NCBI GenBank assembly: GCA_028641055.1
Contig: CM054061.1
Coordinates: forward strand, 32,960,333-33,024,332
Source: Alopecurus myosuroides
Taxonomy: Eukaryota > Streptophyta > Magnoliopsida > Poales > Poaceae
Length of the DNA stretch: 64,000 nucleotides
Direction of reading: 5' to 3'
Shown: positions 1 to 10,613 of the stretch, in pieces
How positions within the stretch are numbered: the first letter of the stretch is position 1
How the letters are laid out: each line of letters begins with the position of its first letter
Position numbers and translations under genes: made by a program
Notes under the pieces: generated by a model
What the model saw: the letters and a program-made list of their open reading frames with translations, nothing else
What the model was told of the DNA's origin: nothing
Database searches by the model: none

Positions 1-1414
1 CTCTCTAGCTGGAGATACGTAGTGTCATCCATGCACCTAACGCATGCACAGAATCCGTGCGCCACCTGCCCCGCGACATATCCGTAACCGAGGTAGTCAT
101 GCACCGTCGTGATGAGCGCGGCTCTCAATGGGAAAAACGTTTCTCCATAGGCGTCCCACGTATTGGCTGTCTCGTCCCATAACGTGGCTAGCTCCTCTTC
201 CAACAACTGGACATACAGATTGATGTCGTTACCTGGTTGTTTTGGCCCTTGAATAAGCATACTCATCTGTATGTACTTCCTCTTCAAGCACAACCAGGGG
301 GTAGGTTGTATATACATACAAACACGGGCCAGGTGCTATGGGTGCTGCTCTGGTTGCCAAAAGGATTTAATCCATCCGTACTCATGCACAACCTGATGTT
401 CCTTGGATCGTCGCCGAATTCGGGGTATTCGATGTCTAGCGCCTTCCACTGGCTAGCATCTGAGGGGTGTGTCAGCATCGTGTCATCATTCTCCGGATCG
501 GTTCCATCATGCTCTTCTGGCTTCTTCCTTTCCGCGTGCCATCGCATGAGCTTCGCCTGTGTGGGGTCTGCGAAATACCGCTGCAGACGGGAAGTTATCG
601 GAAAGTACCACACCACTTTTCGAGGAGAGGCCTTCTTCCCTGTCTTGTATCGAGTTGCGTCGCACACCGGGCATATGGTTCTCTCCGCGTCCGCGCCCCG
701 ATAGATGATGCAGTCATTAATGCAAGCATGGTATTTCACGTGAGGTAAATCCAGAGGGCACACGACTTTTTTCGCCTCCTCGATGCTCGTTGGACACTTG
801 TTCCCCGTGGGAAGACGGTCGTGCCAGAATGCCATGTTCTCATCGTAGCTCGCATCGGTCCATCGGTGTTTTGTCTTCATCTCGAGGGTCCTTAACGTTA
901 CGTTCAGACGGGTATCCTCGCTCACGCATCCTTCATACAATGGAGTAACGGCGTCTATCTCCAGTTGCGACAACTTCGATTTCTCTCTAGCAGCAGCTCT
1001 GGTGTTGCTAGTCTCCTTGAGAAGCAGAGCTTGGACATGAGGGTCCCGCACCCAGTCCGACGACGATGTCACGACATCTTCATCATGATGTCCTTCGTCT
1101 TGATTATGATCATGTCCGACATCTTCATCACGATGTCCTTCGTCTTGATTATGATCATGTCCTTCATCTTGATCATTATGTCCTTCATCATGTCCGGGCG
1201 ACTCTTCATCTTCATCACTTGTCGGGTAAAGAGTGTAGCCATCCATAAAACCACGACGGATAAGGTGCGACTCCAAGTCACCAGAATCGTATCTGATCAA
1301 GTGTTTCAGTTTGCATCTTCGACAAGGACATCTTATCTCCGTCATGCTATTTCGAAACATTTCGTCCGTCGCATGTTTCATAAATCTAGCCACGGTGCCT
1401 GTGCTTAGATGCAT
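1..1414 (-). pseudogene. TNP2-like CACTA transposase, N-terminal part, frameshifted
   Basis: The open frame 1414-284 encodes about 376 aa. It starts with the transposase-associated N-terminal region, including a CPCRRCKLKH metal-binding-like cluster, LESHLIRRGFMDGY and an acidic stretch. The TNP2-type core follows (CPVCDATRYK, VVWYFPITSRLQR, LRLCMSTDGLNPFG-like). The frame stops right after YNLPPG. In another frame the same protein continues to position 1 (LCLKRKYI, LIQGPKQPGNDI, LWDETANTWDAYGE, CVRCMDD). A 1-bp loss around 295-300 best explains the switch. TNP2 proteins excise and integrate CACTA elements. The true start may lie in an upstream exon, since the ATG at 1414 is only about 1 kb from the end. 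The catalytic part would continue left of the window. Confidence 0.82.
1073..1162 (-). repeat. 45-bp tandem duplication inside the CACTA transposase
   Basis: Two adjacent 45-bp copies (1073-1117 and 1118-1162) differ by about one base. On the minus strand they encode an acidic, histidine-rich repeat (units like DEGHRDEDVGHDHNQ). The length is a multiple of three, so the frame is kept. Shorter related DEGH/DQDEGH units flank the pair. Confidence 0.8.
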
Positions 1415-2057
1415 GGTTGCCTACATAGTAAAAAAAAGATCAAATGAAAAATTAATTAGAATCAAATTACGTAATATATGGATATATGATGCATGCACAT
1501 GGTCGTCGACGGAAAAATTCGGCATGACCTATGCTAAAAATAGGACATTCTCGGAGTGCGTGGTCGCCGAAATGGAAATGAATCAACATTTTGGCAACAC
1601 ATGTCAACTCATTTTTAAGACATCCACAAATTTCATCAAAAATACGCAACACAATTTCGCATATATGTATATATGCAACCATATATATGAATCTTTTGTG
1701 ACGACGCACGGCGCCGACACACATACATACAACACATATACATATCGTCCCTCCAACAACTCACCAACTATAGATCTTGCCGACACGAGACCGAGAGAGT
1801 ACGTTTGTATGTGGCTATAGAAAGTGAAAAGATGGAAGGGAAAGTGGTAATAAAGTGAGAGATGGGGGTGGAGACAAATGTTTACTAGATGCCCCACACA
1901 TATATATCAAATAAAATAGGTTAAATAAGTTTTAAATGGTGGGAAAATGGGGGAAATGAGGTGGTGAGGAGGTGGGGGGCGACCAGATCTAAAATGGGGT
2001 GGAGATATGGGGGGATGGGAGGTGGGGGTGGTCCCAACCACTTAAATTCGTTCCAGG

Positions 2058-2400
2058 TATACCCGTGACGCACATCATATTCGGCACGTCACGGCTATGT
2101 TAGGTACCCGCGGCGCACGTTCCAGTGGTGCGTCACGGCTATAGATGCCACCCGTGGAAAAGATAGCCGTGACGCACCACTGGAATGTGCGCCGCGGCTA
2201 CCCAACATAGCCGTGACGCACCGCTGGGTTGGTGCGTCGCGGGTATGCCTCGGAGGCTCGCCACCCCGGCCCCACACATAGGCGCGACGTGCCTTCCATT
2301 TGGTGCGCCGCGGCTATGCCTTTAGGCGCGACGCGCAGAAACGTGGTGCGCCGCGGGTAATAGGCGTGACGCGCCAAATGTGATGTGCGTCACGGGTATC
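2058..2400. repeat. CACTA subterminal repeats
   Basis: Many short GC-rich repeats in both orientations with cores CCGTGACGCAC, GCGCCGCGG and GGCTATG, at roughly 30-50 bp spacing. Subterminal arrays of this kind are the binding sites for the small CACTA DNA-binding protein (TNPA type); the function here is inferred from position. Confidence 0.75.
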
Positions 2401-2430
2401 ATCACTCCTATAGCCATTTTCCTAGTAGTG
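2401..2430 (-). repeat. CACTA terminal inverted repeat (one end)
   Basis: Minus-strand reading starts CACTACTAGGAAAATGGC at 2430 and runs directly into the subterminal repeats. It marks the outer boundary of the transposon. Confidence 0.8.
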
Positions 2431-2433
2431 AGA

Positions 2434-2777
2434 AGGCCATCTCTAAGCTTCCCAAACCAAGTTGGGCATCATCACACTCAAGGCGGCACCAAACTATTAG
2501 TGCATATGAACATGAGCTACCATGAAGGATAACACGCTACAACAACTATTACATGATGGTTCCTACCTATGCCAATGTCGACAAACCTACGAAGCTTTCG
2601 CATCCCTCATCAAGCTCATCATGGAGCCCCAAGAAAAGTCCACCATGGCATCTGAAGGACCATCGACGGCATCCCTCCACTCAAGAGTGCCAACGACACA
2701 AATGGCCGTCAAGCTACTAGGAGCCTCACCATCAAGCCACTTCTACCTTCAAGATGGCATGAGTTCTACATTATAGG
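2434..2777. other. Unclassified DNA, left flank of the Tat-element target site
   Basis: This stretch was continuous with 18038 onward before the 15-kb element inserted at ATAGG. One 84-codon frame (2522-2776) ends exactly at the target site. Its protein matches no family I recognise, and I do not call it a gene. The sequence style resembles decayed repeat DNA. Confidence 0.4.
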
Positions 2778-3672
2778 TGTCGGGGGGTTACCCCCGAGTA
2801 GGGTAAAGGCGTATGATAAAGGCAAGGGTCAGAATAGAAGTTTGCCCGAGTAGCGTTCTACCCGGCAGCTGGCTATCCGGTCGAGTGCTACTCGGTCGTA
2901 CAGAAGGAAGACTAGAAGAAGGAATCAATCAAGTTATTTCCGTACGAGTAGAAGAGATGGCCCGAGTAGAATTGGCGGGAACCTACTCGGGCAGAAAGTC
3001 AAAGGAGCCGTTCTGACACAGGATCCCGCGTATCCTGGGTCCGTACTTGGCAGCATTCGAACTACTGTTCATCTGGGGCCGGTCTCCCTGACAGTGACAG
3101 CATGGAAGCAGGCGGTGGCAGGATAAGGGGGGCCTACTCTGTGCCTAGGTACAGTGATACCAGTCTGTCCCCTAGTTTTGCCCAACGACTTTACAGAAGC
3201 AGCCAAGATCAACGACCAAAGCTGTCAGCCCGTACTCGGAGAAAGGACGGTGTGCACACTATGTCGACACTTGTTTAGATTTGGACGTATCCGGCTGGGC
3301 ACCATGTATATAAGGTGCCCCGCCGCCTCCTGCGCGAGGGACACAGACGAATCTTGCTCCATGCTCAGTTGAAACCCTAGAAACCCTAAGTTCTTGACCT
3401 AGTTCTACTCGGGAGGATAGAGAGGCTACTCGGTAACACCATCCTTTGTACTGTGGCTACTCGGAGAGACATCATAATACATACAGAGAGGCAGGAGTAG
3501 GGGTTTTACCTCCTCACGAGGGCCCTGAACCTGGGTAGATCTTGTTGTTTGCAGTGTGTTGTTCTTACCTCACGCGGCTACTCGTCGCGTGATCCCTCCC
3601 CGAATACCTCCAGCGTCCATCGTCCCACATCTTTAGCCATCCTATGGCATCTGCCGTGACACCACCACGACA
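2778..3672 (+). repeat. 5' LTR of the Tat-type element
   Basis: 895 bp, TGTCGGGGGG...CGACA. Rich in TACTCGG/CCGAGTA motifs. Differs from the 3' LTR by G/T near 2832 (3' LTR about 17192) and A/G near 3419 (3' LTR about 17779). Confidence 0.97.
3307..3314 (+). promoter_or_regulatory. LTR TATA box
   Basis: TATATAAG lies in a GC-rich context about 360 bp before the LTR end. It probably sets the start of the genomic transcript. The identical site in the 3' LTR is at 17667-17674. Confidence 0.7.
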
Positions 3673-3674
3673 GT

Positions 3675-3692
3675 TGGCGCCCACCGTGGGGC
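3675..3692 (+). other. Primer binding site
   Basis: TGGCGCCCACCGTGGGGC starts 2 bp after the LTR end, the expected place for the minus-strand primer site. The TGGCGCC start is common in non-chromovirus gypsy elements; I do not assign the tRNA. Confidence 0.75.
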
Positions 3693-6136
3693 AACCAGCG
3701 GCGCTGGCTGGAGTTTCTGTTCGGACGGGATCTTCTTCATCGGAGCGCGTGGTCTGTGGCCTTGTCCACAGATTCGGCTCCTTCGACTTCGTCATCGACA
3801 ACGCCGGCTGTTTCGGCGGCATGGCCATGCCGGAGGGCGGCTCGGTGATCTCCTTCGGCTCTCATCTCGTCTACGTCGCCACCGTCGTCAACCGCGCGTA
3901 TCCCGAGCTGGTGCATGACGCGGAGGATCCTCCCGCGGTGATTGCTGCTCGCGGAAGGCCCGCATGCAGCTCTGCGAGCTGCGCTGAGGTGATGGTGACG
4001 GGCTTGGCGGCAAACGCTGGCGCAGCTGCTACTGGCGCTGCGGCCGTCGTCGAGGAGGTTGACGACCCGCCTGCTGGTGGCAGAGATCATCGGCCCTACG
4101 AGAAGCAGTGCAACTTGCCACCTTCCACCTCTACGGTCATCCCAGCGTCAGCTGCGCGAGTTGGTATGCCCACTCCCACCGACATCGAGCTCCTAGCCGC
4201 AAGGGAGCAGCTCGAGCGGCAACGCCAGGAGCTGCTTGCCGAGCAGGCAGAGTTGGAGAAGATCAGGTTGGAGCTGAGTCTAGATCAGCTCGAGTACAAC
4301 AAGGCGCACGGCTTCACGCCGGTCGCCAGGAGGCCTAGCAGAGTAGGCGCTACGCGGCGCAACTTGGGTGCCGAGATGGCGACAGTTGCGGAGGTGCCCG
4401 CACAGTCCGCCACCGCGAACACCTTCACAAGGCCAAGGTACAGTACACCCTGCCAAGACACTCAGAGCTGCACAGGCCGTGGCTGCCGAGTTGCCGCGTC
4501 TCGATGGTGAGGCGAAGGCTAGGCAGCAGGAGAGGCTCAACGAGTTGGTGCTGGAGGCGGCCAGGCAGAATGAGGAGTTCCGGATGGCCAACCCGGGTGC
4601 TGGAACTTCGCAGGTGGTGCATTCGCACGCGGCTAGGTCTAACGACCAGGCCTCGTCCCCGCATCCGAGTCGCGAGAAGAGCCGCAGTGGGCGTTCAGGC
4701 CGAGATAGGCAAATGCAGGTGTATGACCCGACTGTTGCCGCGAAACAGCGCGCTGTGCCGCAGCAGTCCGGTCAAGAACACAACGCTGCAAGAGCAGGCT
4801 CTCAAGCCCATCAAGCTCCAAGCCATGGCCGAGATGATGCACGCCCAGGTCCTTCTCGGCAGCCCGCAGCTCAGGCTACTCGGCAGAGGCAGCAGCCGCG
4901 TGCAGTAGCTCCAGTCGCCAACCCGGTGATGCAGCCTGTTGCTGTGCAGGTGGATAGGTATGATGATGGCTACTCGGCTATGGAGATGGCTGGTTATGAT
5001 ATTCATGACCGTGTTGGTGAGCGCGTGTTGGCGCCTGGGGATGCAAGGCATCAGCTGGATCGTATCAGCTTGTCGGCACGGCTTGAGAACACGGATCCTC
5101 CTGGTCCCGAGTGCTTTGGGCCGCGCATCATGAACGAGCCGTCCGTGAAGGGCTTCCAGCTTGCGAGAGGTACCAAGAGTTACAATGGCAGCACCAAGCC
5201 TGAAGATTGGCTCAATGACTATGTCACAGCGGTTCATATCGCGAGCGGCAACAGGAGATGGGCGGTGCGCTATGTGCCGCAGATGCTAGAGGGTCCAGCT
5301 CGCACTTGGCTCAACAACTTGCCCAAGAACAGCATCAACTGCTGGCTGGATTTCTCGGATGCTTTCATCAGCAACTTCACGAGTACATACAAGAGGCCGA
5401 ATAGGCCGCAGCAGTTGTCGGCTTGCCGGCAGCGAGAAGACGAGACAGATCGAGAGTACCTTACTCGGTGGAGCACACTGAGGAACACTTGTGAGGGTGT
5501 GAACGAGGCGCAGGCCATCACTTGGTTTGCGCAGGGATGCCGACATGGCAGCATGCTGTGGCAGAGGTTGCAGAGGGAGATGCCGAACACTCTGGCCGAG
5601 ACCATCAAGATTGCGGATCAGTACGCACTCGGTGATCCTACTCAGCCACTGATGGATTCCTCTGAGCCGAGAAGGAACTTCAACAACAACAAGCGCAACG
5701 AGTTCCGCAACAAGCGCCGAGTAGATACTCGGTACGATCCTGAAGAGGTGAATGCAGTGAATGTTGGAGGCAGTGGTGGCCAAAGGCAAAAACCTGCTGG
5801 AGCCTACGGGCAGAACCAGAACCAGGGCCAAGGCAACAAGAAACCATTCCGTACTCCTCAGCCGAGTAGCAGTAACACCGAGCAGCCGAAGAAATTTGTC
5901 TTTGATGACATGAAGGATGGTCCATGCAGCTTTCACACTCACCATCCTTCAAGGCCGGCGAACCATACTACTCGGCAGTGCGAATGGTGGGACATAATCA
6001 AGAGTGATGGCTTGCCTCCTCCTCCTCCCCTGCCAGCCGCCAATGCTACTGTTCAGCCTACTCGGGCACCCGCAGCTCGGCCTCCAGTGTATCCGAGAAG
6101 GGAAAATGTCAACCAGGTGGCTTTAGGAGCCAACCA

Positions 6137-6262
6137 GAACTTCAACAATGAGAGATACCGCAACAACAACAACAACTACAACCGCAACAACAACAACAGA
6201 GGCAACAACAACAATTATCAGGGCAACAACAACAATGGCAACAATGGGGGCAATGGCTCCAA
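6137..6262 (+). repeat. AAC-rich, Asn-coding low-complexity tract in gag
   Basis: Repeated AACAAC units encode runs of asparagine interspersed with Tyr, Arg and Gly between the zinc-knuckle region and the protease. Probably a flexible linker that expanded by slippage. Confidence 0.7.
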
Positions 6263-7103
6263 TCAGTACCAAGAGCACCATGAGAGCTACATGATCTTCA
6301 CTTCCGAGGCAGTCGACAAGCAGTCACAGCACAGGCGGGCCATGGAGGTCAATGCTGTGATTCCTGATGTCCCTCACTACATGTACTGGTGTGATCAAGA
6401 GATCAAGTGGTCCCGAGTAGATCACCCTAAGGTGATGCCCAACCCGGGTACTTATGCCTTGGTGCTGGATCCTACCTTCCTGGGTCCCGAGAAGAACGTG
6501 AGGTTCAGCAAGGTGCTGATCGACAACGGCAGCAGCATCAACATTGTGTACAAGGATACACTCGAGAAGCTTGGCCTGGCCGAGAACATGATGTTGCCTA
6601 GCAAGACCACCTTCCATGGCATTGTGCCCGGGATCTCGTGCAACCCAATTGGCCGAGTATGGATAGATGTGCTATTCGGCACCCGGGAGAACTGTCGCAC
6701 AGAGCGTCTGCAGTTCGAGGTGGTTGACCATCAGAGCCCTTATCATGCTCTACTCGGCAGGCCAGCTCTGAGCAAGTTCATGGCTTCCACTCATGTTGCG
6801 TACCTGAAGATGAAGATCCCCGGTCCCAATGGCATCATCACGATTGCTGGCGATTACAAGAAGTCCATGGAGTGTGCCTCAGCTAGCTCCAAGCTGGCAG
6901 AGTCAATGGTGATCGAGGCCGAGAAGAAGAAGATGTACGAGGTGGTGGCCATGGCTCAGTCCGCACAAGCTAGCGCACAAGGTGTGCCGAGTACCCAGCA
7001 CGGTACAGCTTTCCAAGCTGCCAAGGAGACAAAGAAGGTCCAGGTTGATCCTGAGTTCCCGGACCGCGTGGCCATCATTGGCTCCGGGTTGGAGGAGAAA
7101 TAG

Positions 7104-10100
7104 GAAAGCGCGCTCATCCACTTCCTCCGTGAGAATCGGGATGTGTTTGCCTGGACCAATGAAGATCTACCAGGAGTCCCGAGGGAGTTGGTTGAGCACT
7201 CTTTGCATGTGCGTCCTGACGCCAAGCCCGTGAAGCAGGCTATGCGCCGTTTCGGAGATGAGAGAAGGAAGGCCATCGGTGATCAGATCACCAAGCTGCT
7301 GATAAGTAACTTCATCATGGAGGTGCTGCATCCGGATTGGTTAGCCAACCCGGTCATGGTCGAGAAGAAAAAGGAGGATCCCAAGGCTGCAACCGCATGG
7401 CGCATGTGCGTCGACTACACCGACTTGAACAAGGCATGCCCCAAAGATCCTTTCCCGCTACCTCGCATCGATCAGGTGATCGATTCCACTGCTGGTTGTG
7501 AGCTGCTGTCTTTCATAGATGCCTACTCTGGTTTCCACCAGATCGCACTCAATCCCATTGATCAAATAAAGACTGCTTTCATTACCCCGTACGGGGCTTA
7601 TTGCTATCGTGTCATGTGTTTTGGCTTGAGGAATGCGGGTGCAACCTATCAGAGATGCATGCAGAAATGCTTGCACGACCAGCTCGGCAAGAATGTGCAG
7701 GTGTACGTAGATGACATTGTCATCAAAACGAATAAAACACATACTCTGCTTGCCGACCTGGAGGAAACCTTTGCTAACCTACGCAAGTACAAAATGAAAC
7801 TGAATCCGAGTAAGTGCACCTTTGGTGTGCCGGCTGGAAAGCTACTCGGCTTCCTAGTTTCTAGTCGGGGCATTGAGGCAAATCCCTCGAAAATAAAAGC
7901 TATTGAGAGCATGTCGTTGCCGAGATCATTGAAGGATGTGCAGAAATTCACAGGTTGTTTGGCATCTCTGAGCCGGTTTCTGGGCCGAATGGGCGAGAAG
8001 GCTTTGCCTCTGTACCAGTTGATGAAGAAAAGTGACAAGTTTGTCTGGACTCCGCAAGCGGATGTGGCTTTCAATGAGCTGAAGGCAATGCTGGGTAGCG
8101 CTCCCATCTTGGCTAGTCCGCTACCCAAAGAGCCAATGCTGTTATATATTGCGGCGACTAACCGAGTAGTCAGCGTGGTGATAGTGGTGGAGCGAGAAGA
8201 AGAAGGCAAGAGCGTGCAGCGCCCAGTATACTATCTCAGTGAGGTGCTGTCCAGCTCCAAGCAAAACTACCCGCATTACCAGAAGATGACCTATGGTGTG
8301 TATCTAGGCGCCAGGAAGCTGAAACATTATTTCCAGGAGCACCCCATCACTGTCGTAAGTTCAGCTCCCATCTCGGACATCATGGGCAACAAGGAGGCGA
8401 GTGGCAGAGTAGCCAAGTGGGCAATCGAGCTAGCAGCGTATGCTCCCGCATATACGAGAAGAGAAGCCATCAAGTCTCAGGTTCTGGCGGAATTCCTTGT
8501 GGACTGGGCCGAGATGCAGTATGAACCTCCTGCTCCAGTTTCCAACTATTGGAGGATGCATTTCGATGGCTCGAAAGTGAAGGAAGGCCTTGGTGCTGGC
8601 GTTGTGCTCACGTCACCCAAGCGAGATCAGCTCAAGTATGTGTTGCAGATCCATTTCAAGGCATCTAACAATGTTGCCGAGTACGAGGCAGTGGTTCATG
8701 GCCTGCGAGTAGCCAAGGAAGTTGGAGTGCAGCGCATCATATGCTATGGTGACTCAGATCTGGTGGTGCAGCAAGTATCAGGCACATGGGATGCTCTAGA
8801 TGCCAACATGGCGTCGTATCGCTTCCTGGTGCAGTCTATGACTGGATTCTTCGAAGGTTGTGAGTTCCAACACATTCACCGAGCAGAGAACGAAGCAGCA
8901 GACGAGTTATCCAAGTTGGGATCTTCTCGGCAGTCCATCCCGGCTGGGATTGCCTTGGAGCATTTGAGGAAGCCATCCATCAAGCCTTCCCCTAACTCGG
9001 AATCCATCTTCGTTCCTTCTCTGCCAAGTGAGGAATCTGATCCCATGGACATTGACTGGGAGAATGCTACAGGGAACCCGGGGACTGCCGCTCCCTACTC
9101 GGGGACTGCCGCTCCCTACTCGGGGACTGCCGTTCTCTACTCGGGGACTGCCGCTCCCTACTCGGGGACTGCCGCTCCTTACTCGGGGACTGCTGTCCTT
9201 AACCCGGAGGCTGTTGCATTCATTGAAGAGGTTCTCGCTAATCGGTCAGGGCTACAAAGAAGCGCTCCTACCCCTCCAGAGCAACCGCAAGTGCCTGTCC
9301 CAATGGAATTGGACGAACCAGTGTTTCCCATCCGGGAGACACCGAGTTGGGCTATGCCCATATTATCCTTTCTAAGGGATGGCATCTTGCCAGAAGATGA
9401 AGTCACTGCAAGACAGATTCAGAGAAGGTCTAAGGGCTACACTATAGTCCGAGATGTGCTGCACAAGAGAAGTGCCACCGGCGTGCTGCAACGCTGTGTG
9501 AGCCCGGAAGAGGGAGAAGAAATTCTGGTGGAGATACACCAAGGAGAATGTGGGCATCACGCCTCATCTCGGGCTTTGGTCAAGAAAGCTTTTCGGCATG
9601 GCTTCTATTGGCTCACAGCCTTGCAACAAGCTGAAGACATCGTGAGGAAGTGCAATGGCTGCCAAATGTTTGCAAGTAAGATTCACATGCCTGCTTCCGA
9701 GTTGAAAACAATTCCTATCACATGGCCATTTGCTGTTTGGTGCTTGGATATGGTTGGCCCCTTCAAGCCGGCTAAAGGCAACATGACACATATCTTGGTC
9801 ATGGTGGACAAGTTCACCAAGTGGATTGAGGTGAAACCTATTCGGAAGTGCGATGGAGTCACAGCTGTGAAGTTCGTGAAGGATGTGATCATGAGGTATG
9901 GCTACCCGCATAGCATCATCACCGACAACGGTACCAACTTTGCGGAGGGGGCAATGGTGCGATTCTGCAGAGATAAGCATATCCGACTAGACGTTGCGTC
10001 AGTCGCGCACCCTGCCTCCAATGGGCAAGTTGAGAGAGCAAATGGAATGGTACTGGCAGGCATCAAGCCAAGGCTGATTGAGCCATTGCTGAAAACACCT

Positions 10101-10613
10101 GGGTGTTGGCTAGAAGAGTTGCCAGCGGTGTTGTGGAGTCTAAGGACTACCCCTAACCGGTCAACCGGCTACACGCCATTCTTCTTGGTATACGGGGCTG
10201 AGGCCGTGTTGCCAATAGACTTAGAGCATGACTCCCCCCGAGTAGCCCTCTACACTGAGGTGGAGGCGAGAGAAGCTCGAGAAGACGACGTTGACCTGCT
10301 TGAAGAAGCAAGAGAGCTGACTCTGTCACGTTCGGCTATCTACCAGCAAAACCTGCGGCGCTATCATAGCCGAAAGGTCAACCCAAGGGTTTTCCGAGAA
10401 GGAGACATGGTCCTTAGGCTTGTGCAGCGCACAGCCGGGATGCACAAGTTGTCTCCTCCATGGGAAGGGCCTTTCATTGTGAGCAAAGCGCTGCACAATG
10501 ATGCGTACTACCTTGTAGATGTGCGCCCGTCACAGGCGAACAGGGCAGATAAAGCTGGAGAGGAAACGAAGCGCCCTTGGAATGTAGCTCTACTTCGTCG
10601 TTTTCATTCGTGA
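7104..10613 (+). CDS. pol: pol polyprotein: reverse transcriptase, RNase H, plant-type RNase H, integrase
   Basis: Open from just after the UAG at 7101-7103, in the same frame as gag-protease, to TGA at 10611-10613; it has no start codon of its own at the beginning. RT motifs: WRMCVDYTDLNKACPKDPFP, LLSFIDAYSGFHQI, FGLRNAGATYQR, catalytic YVDD at 7704-7715, LGFLVS. A connection/RNase H-like region follows (YLSEVL, HYFQEHPITV). A second RNase H (MHFDGSKV, NNVAEYEAV, GDSDLVV, ADELSKLGS) is typical of Tat elements. After a repeat-bearing linker, integrase shows the zinc finger (HQGECGHH...CNGC) and DDE residues in LDMVGPF, TDNGTNF and GQVERANG, then a C-terminal domain (LRLVQRT, WEGPFIV). No internal stop or frameshift was seen over 1170 codons, so selection acted on it recently. 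Confidence 0.93.
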   Translation, partial: ESALIHFLRENRDVFAWTNEDLPGVPRELVEHSLHVRPDAKPVKQAMRRFGDERRKAIGDQITKLLISNFIMEVLHPDWLANPVMVEKKKEDPKAATAWRMCVDYTDLNKACPKDPFPLPRIDQVIDSTAGCELLSFIDAYSGFHQIALNPIDQIKTAFITPYGAYCYRVMCFGLRNAGATYQRCMQKCLHDQLGKNVQVYVDDIVIKTNKTHTLLADLEETFANLRKYKMKLNPSKCTFGVPAGKLLGFLVSSRGIEANPSKIKAIESMSLPRSLKDVQKFTGCLASLSRFLGRMGEKALPLYQLMKKSDKFVWTPQADVAFNELKAMLGSAPILASPLPKEPMLLYIAATNRVVSVVIVVEREEEGKSVQRPVYYLSEVLSSSKQNYPHYQKMTYGVYLGARKLKHYFQEHPITVVSSAPISDIMGNKEASGRVAKWAIELAAYAPAYTRREAIKSQVLAEFLVDWAEMQYEPPAPVSNYWRMHFDGSKVKEGLGAGVVLTSPKRDQLKYVLQIHFKASNNVAEYEAVVHGLRVAKEVGVQRIICYGDSDLVVQQVSGTWDALDANMASYRFLVQSMTGFFEGCEFQHIHRAENEAADELSKLGSSRQSIPAGIALEHLRKPSIKPSPNSESIFVPSLPSEESDPMDIDWENATGNPGTAAPYSGTAAPYSGTAVLYSGTAAPYSGTAAPYSGTAVLNPEAVAFIEEVLANRSGLQRSAPTPPEQPQVPVPMELDEPVFPIRETPSWAMPILSFLRDGILPEDEVTARQIQRRSKGYTIVRDVLHKRSATGVLQRCVSPEEGEEILVEIHQGECGHHASSRALVKKAFRHGFYWLTALQQAEDIVRKCNGCQMFASKIHMPASELKTIPITWPFAVWCLDMVGPFKPAKGNMTHILVMVDKFTKWIEVKPIRKCDGVTAVKFVKDVIMRYGYPHSIITDNGTNFAEGAMVRFCRDKHIRLDVASVAHPASNGQVERANGMVLAGIKPRLIEPLLKTPGCWLEELPAVLWSLRTTPNRSTGYTPFFLVYGAEAVLPIDLEHDSPRVALYTEVEAREAREDDVDLLEEARELTLSRSAIYQQNLRRYHSRKVNPRVFREGDMVLRLVQRTAGMHKLSPPWEGPFIVSKALHNDAYYLVDVRPSQANRADKAGEETKRPWNVALLRRFHS
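9081..9206 (+). repeat. Six 21-bp repeats in the RNase H-integrase linker
   Basis: Units at 9081, 9102, 9123, 9144, 9165 and 9186, consensus GGGACTGCCGCTCCCTACTC plus G, coding GTAAPYS/GTAVLYS. Seven codons per unit keep the frame. Unit 3 and unit 6 are the most diverged. Confidence 0.93.

Larger units (their letters stand above)
1..2430 (-). mobile_element. CACTA (En/Spm) DNA transposon, terminal part, truncated by window start
   Basis: Read on the minus strand, the element begins at 2430 with CACTACTAGGAAAATGGC, the usual end of grass CACTA transposons. About 350 bp of short subterminal repeats follow, then a TNP2-type transposase frame oriented away from this end. The other end lies outside the window, so the target duplication cannot be confirmed; the 3 bp next to the end are AGA (2431-2433). 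About 1415-2050 is noncoding, with AT-rich and then GA/GT-rich low-complexity sequence. The transposase is frameshifted, so this copy is probably not autonomous. Confidence 0.85.
3644..7103 (+). pseudogene. gag: gag-protease of the Tat-type element (one frameshift, terminal UAG)
   Basis: The frame opens at an ATG at 3644, inside the last 29 bp of the LTR, and reads through the PBS. A Glu/Leu/Gln-rich coiled-coil segment follows (about 4170-4310). Near 4451 the frame shifts by one base: the first frame stops at 4510, while the continuing protein (RAAQAVAAELPRLDGEA onward) is in the next frame to 7103. Gag core is at about 5130-5640 (NGSTKPEDWLNDY, ARTWLNNLP, WFAQGC). A Cys/His cluster (CSFHTHH...HTTRQC, about 5926-5982) may be a zinc-binding knuckle. 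Asn-rich linker, then the retropepsin with DNGSS at about 6519-6533 and LLGRP near 6751. Most plant relatives have D-[ST/G]-G here; DNG is a variant. Gag packages RNA and the protease matures the polyprotein. Confidence 0.88.

Noticed and set aside
4368..4510. Programmed -1/+1 frameshift in gag
   Set aside because: No slippery heptamer or obvious downstream structure seen, and the position inside gag is not where Gypsy elements usually shift.
4695..5945. Minus-strand frames opposite gag (up to 219 codons)
   Set aside because: Shadow frames of gag codon bias; the plus strand has clear gag motifs.
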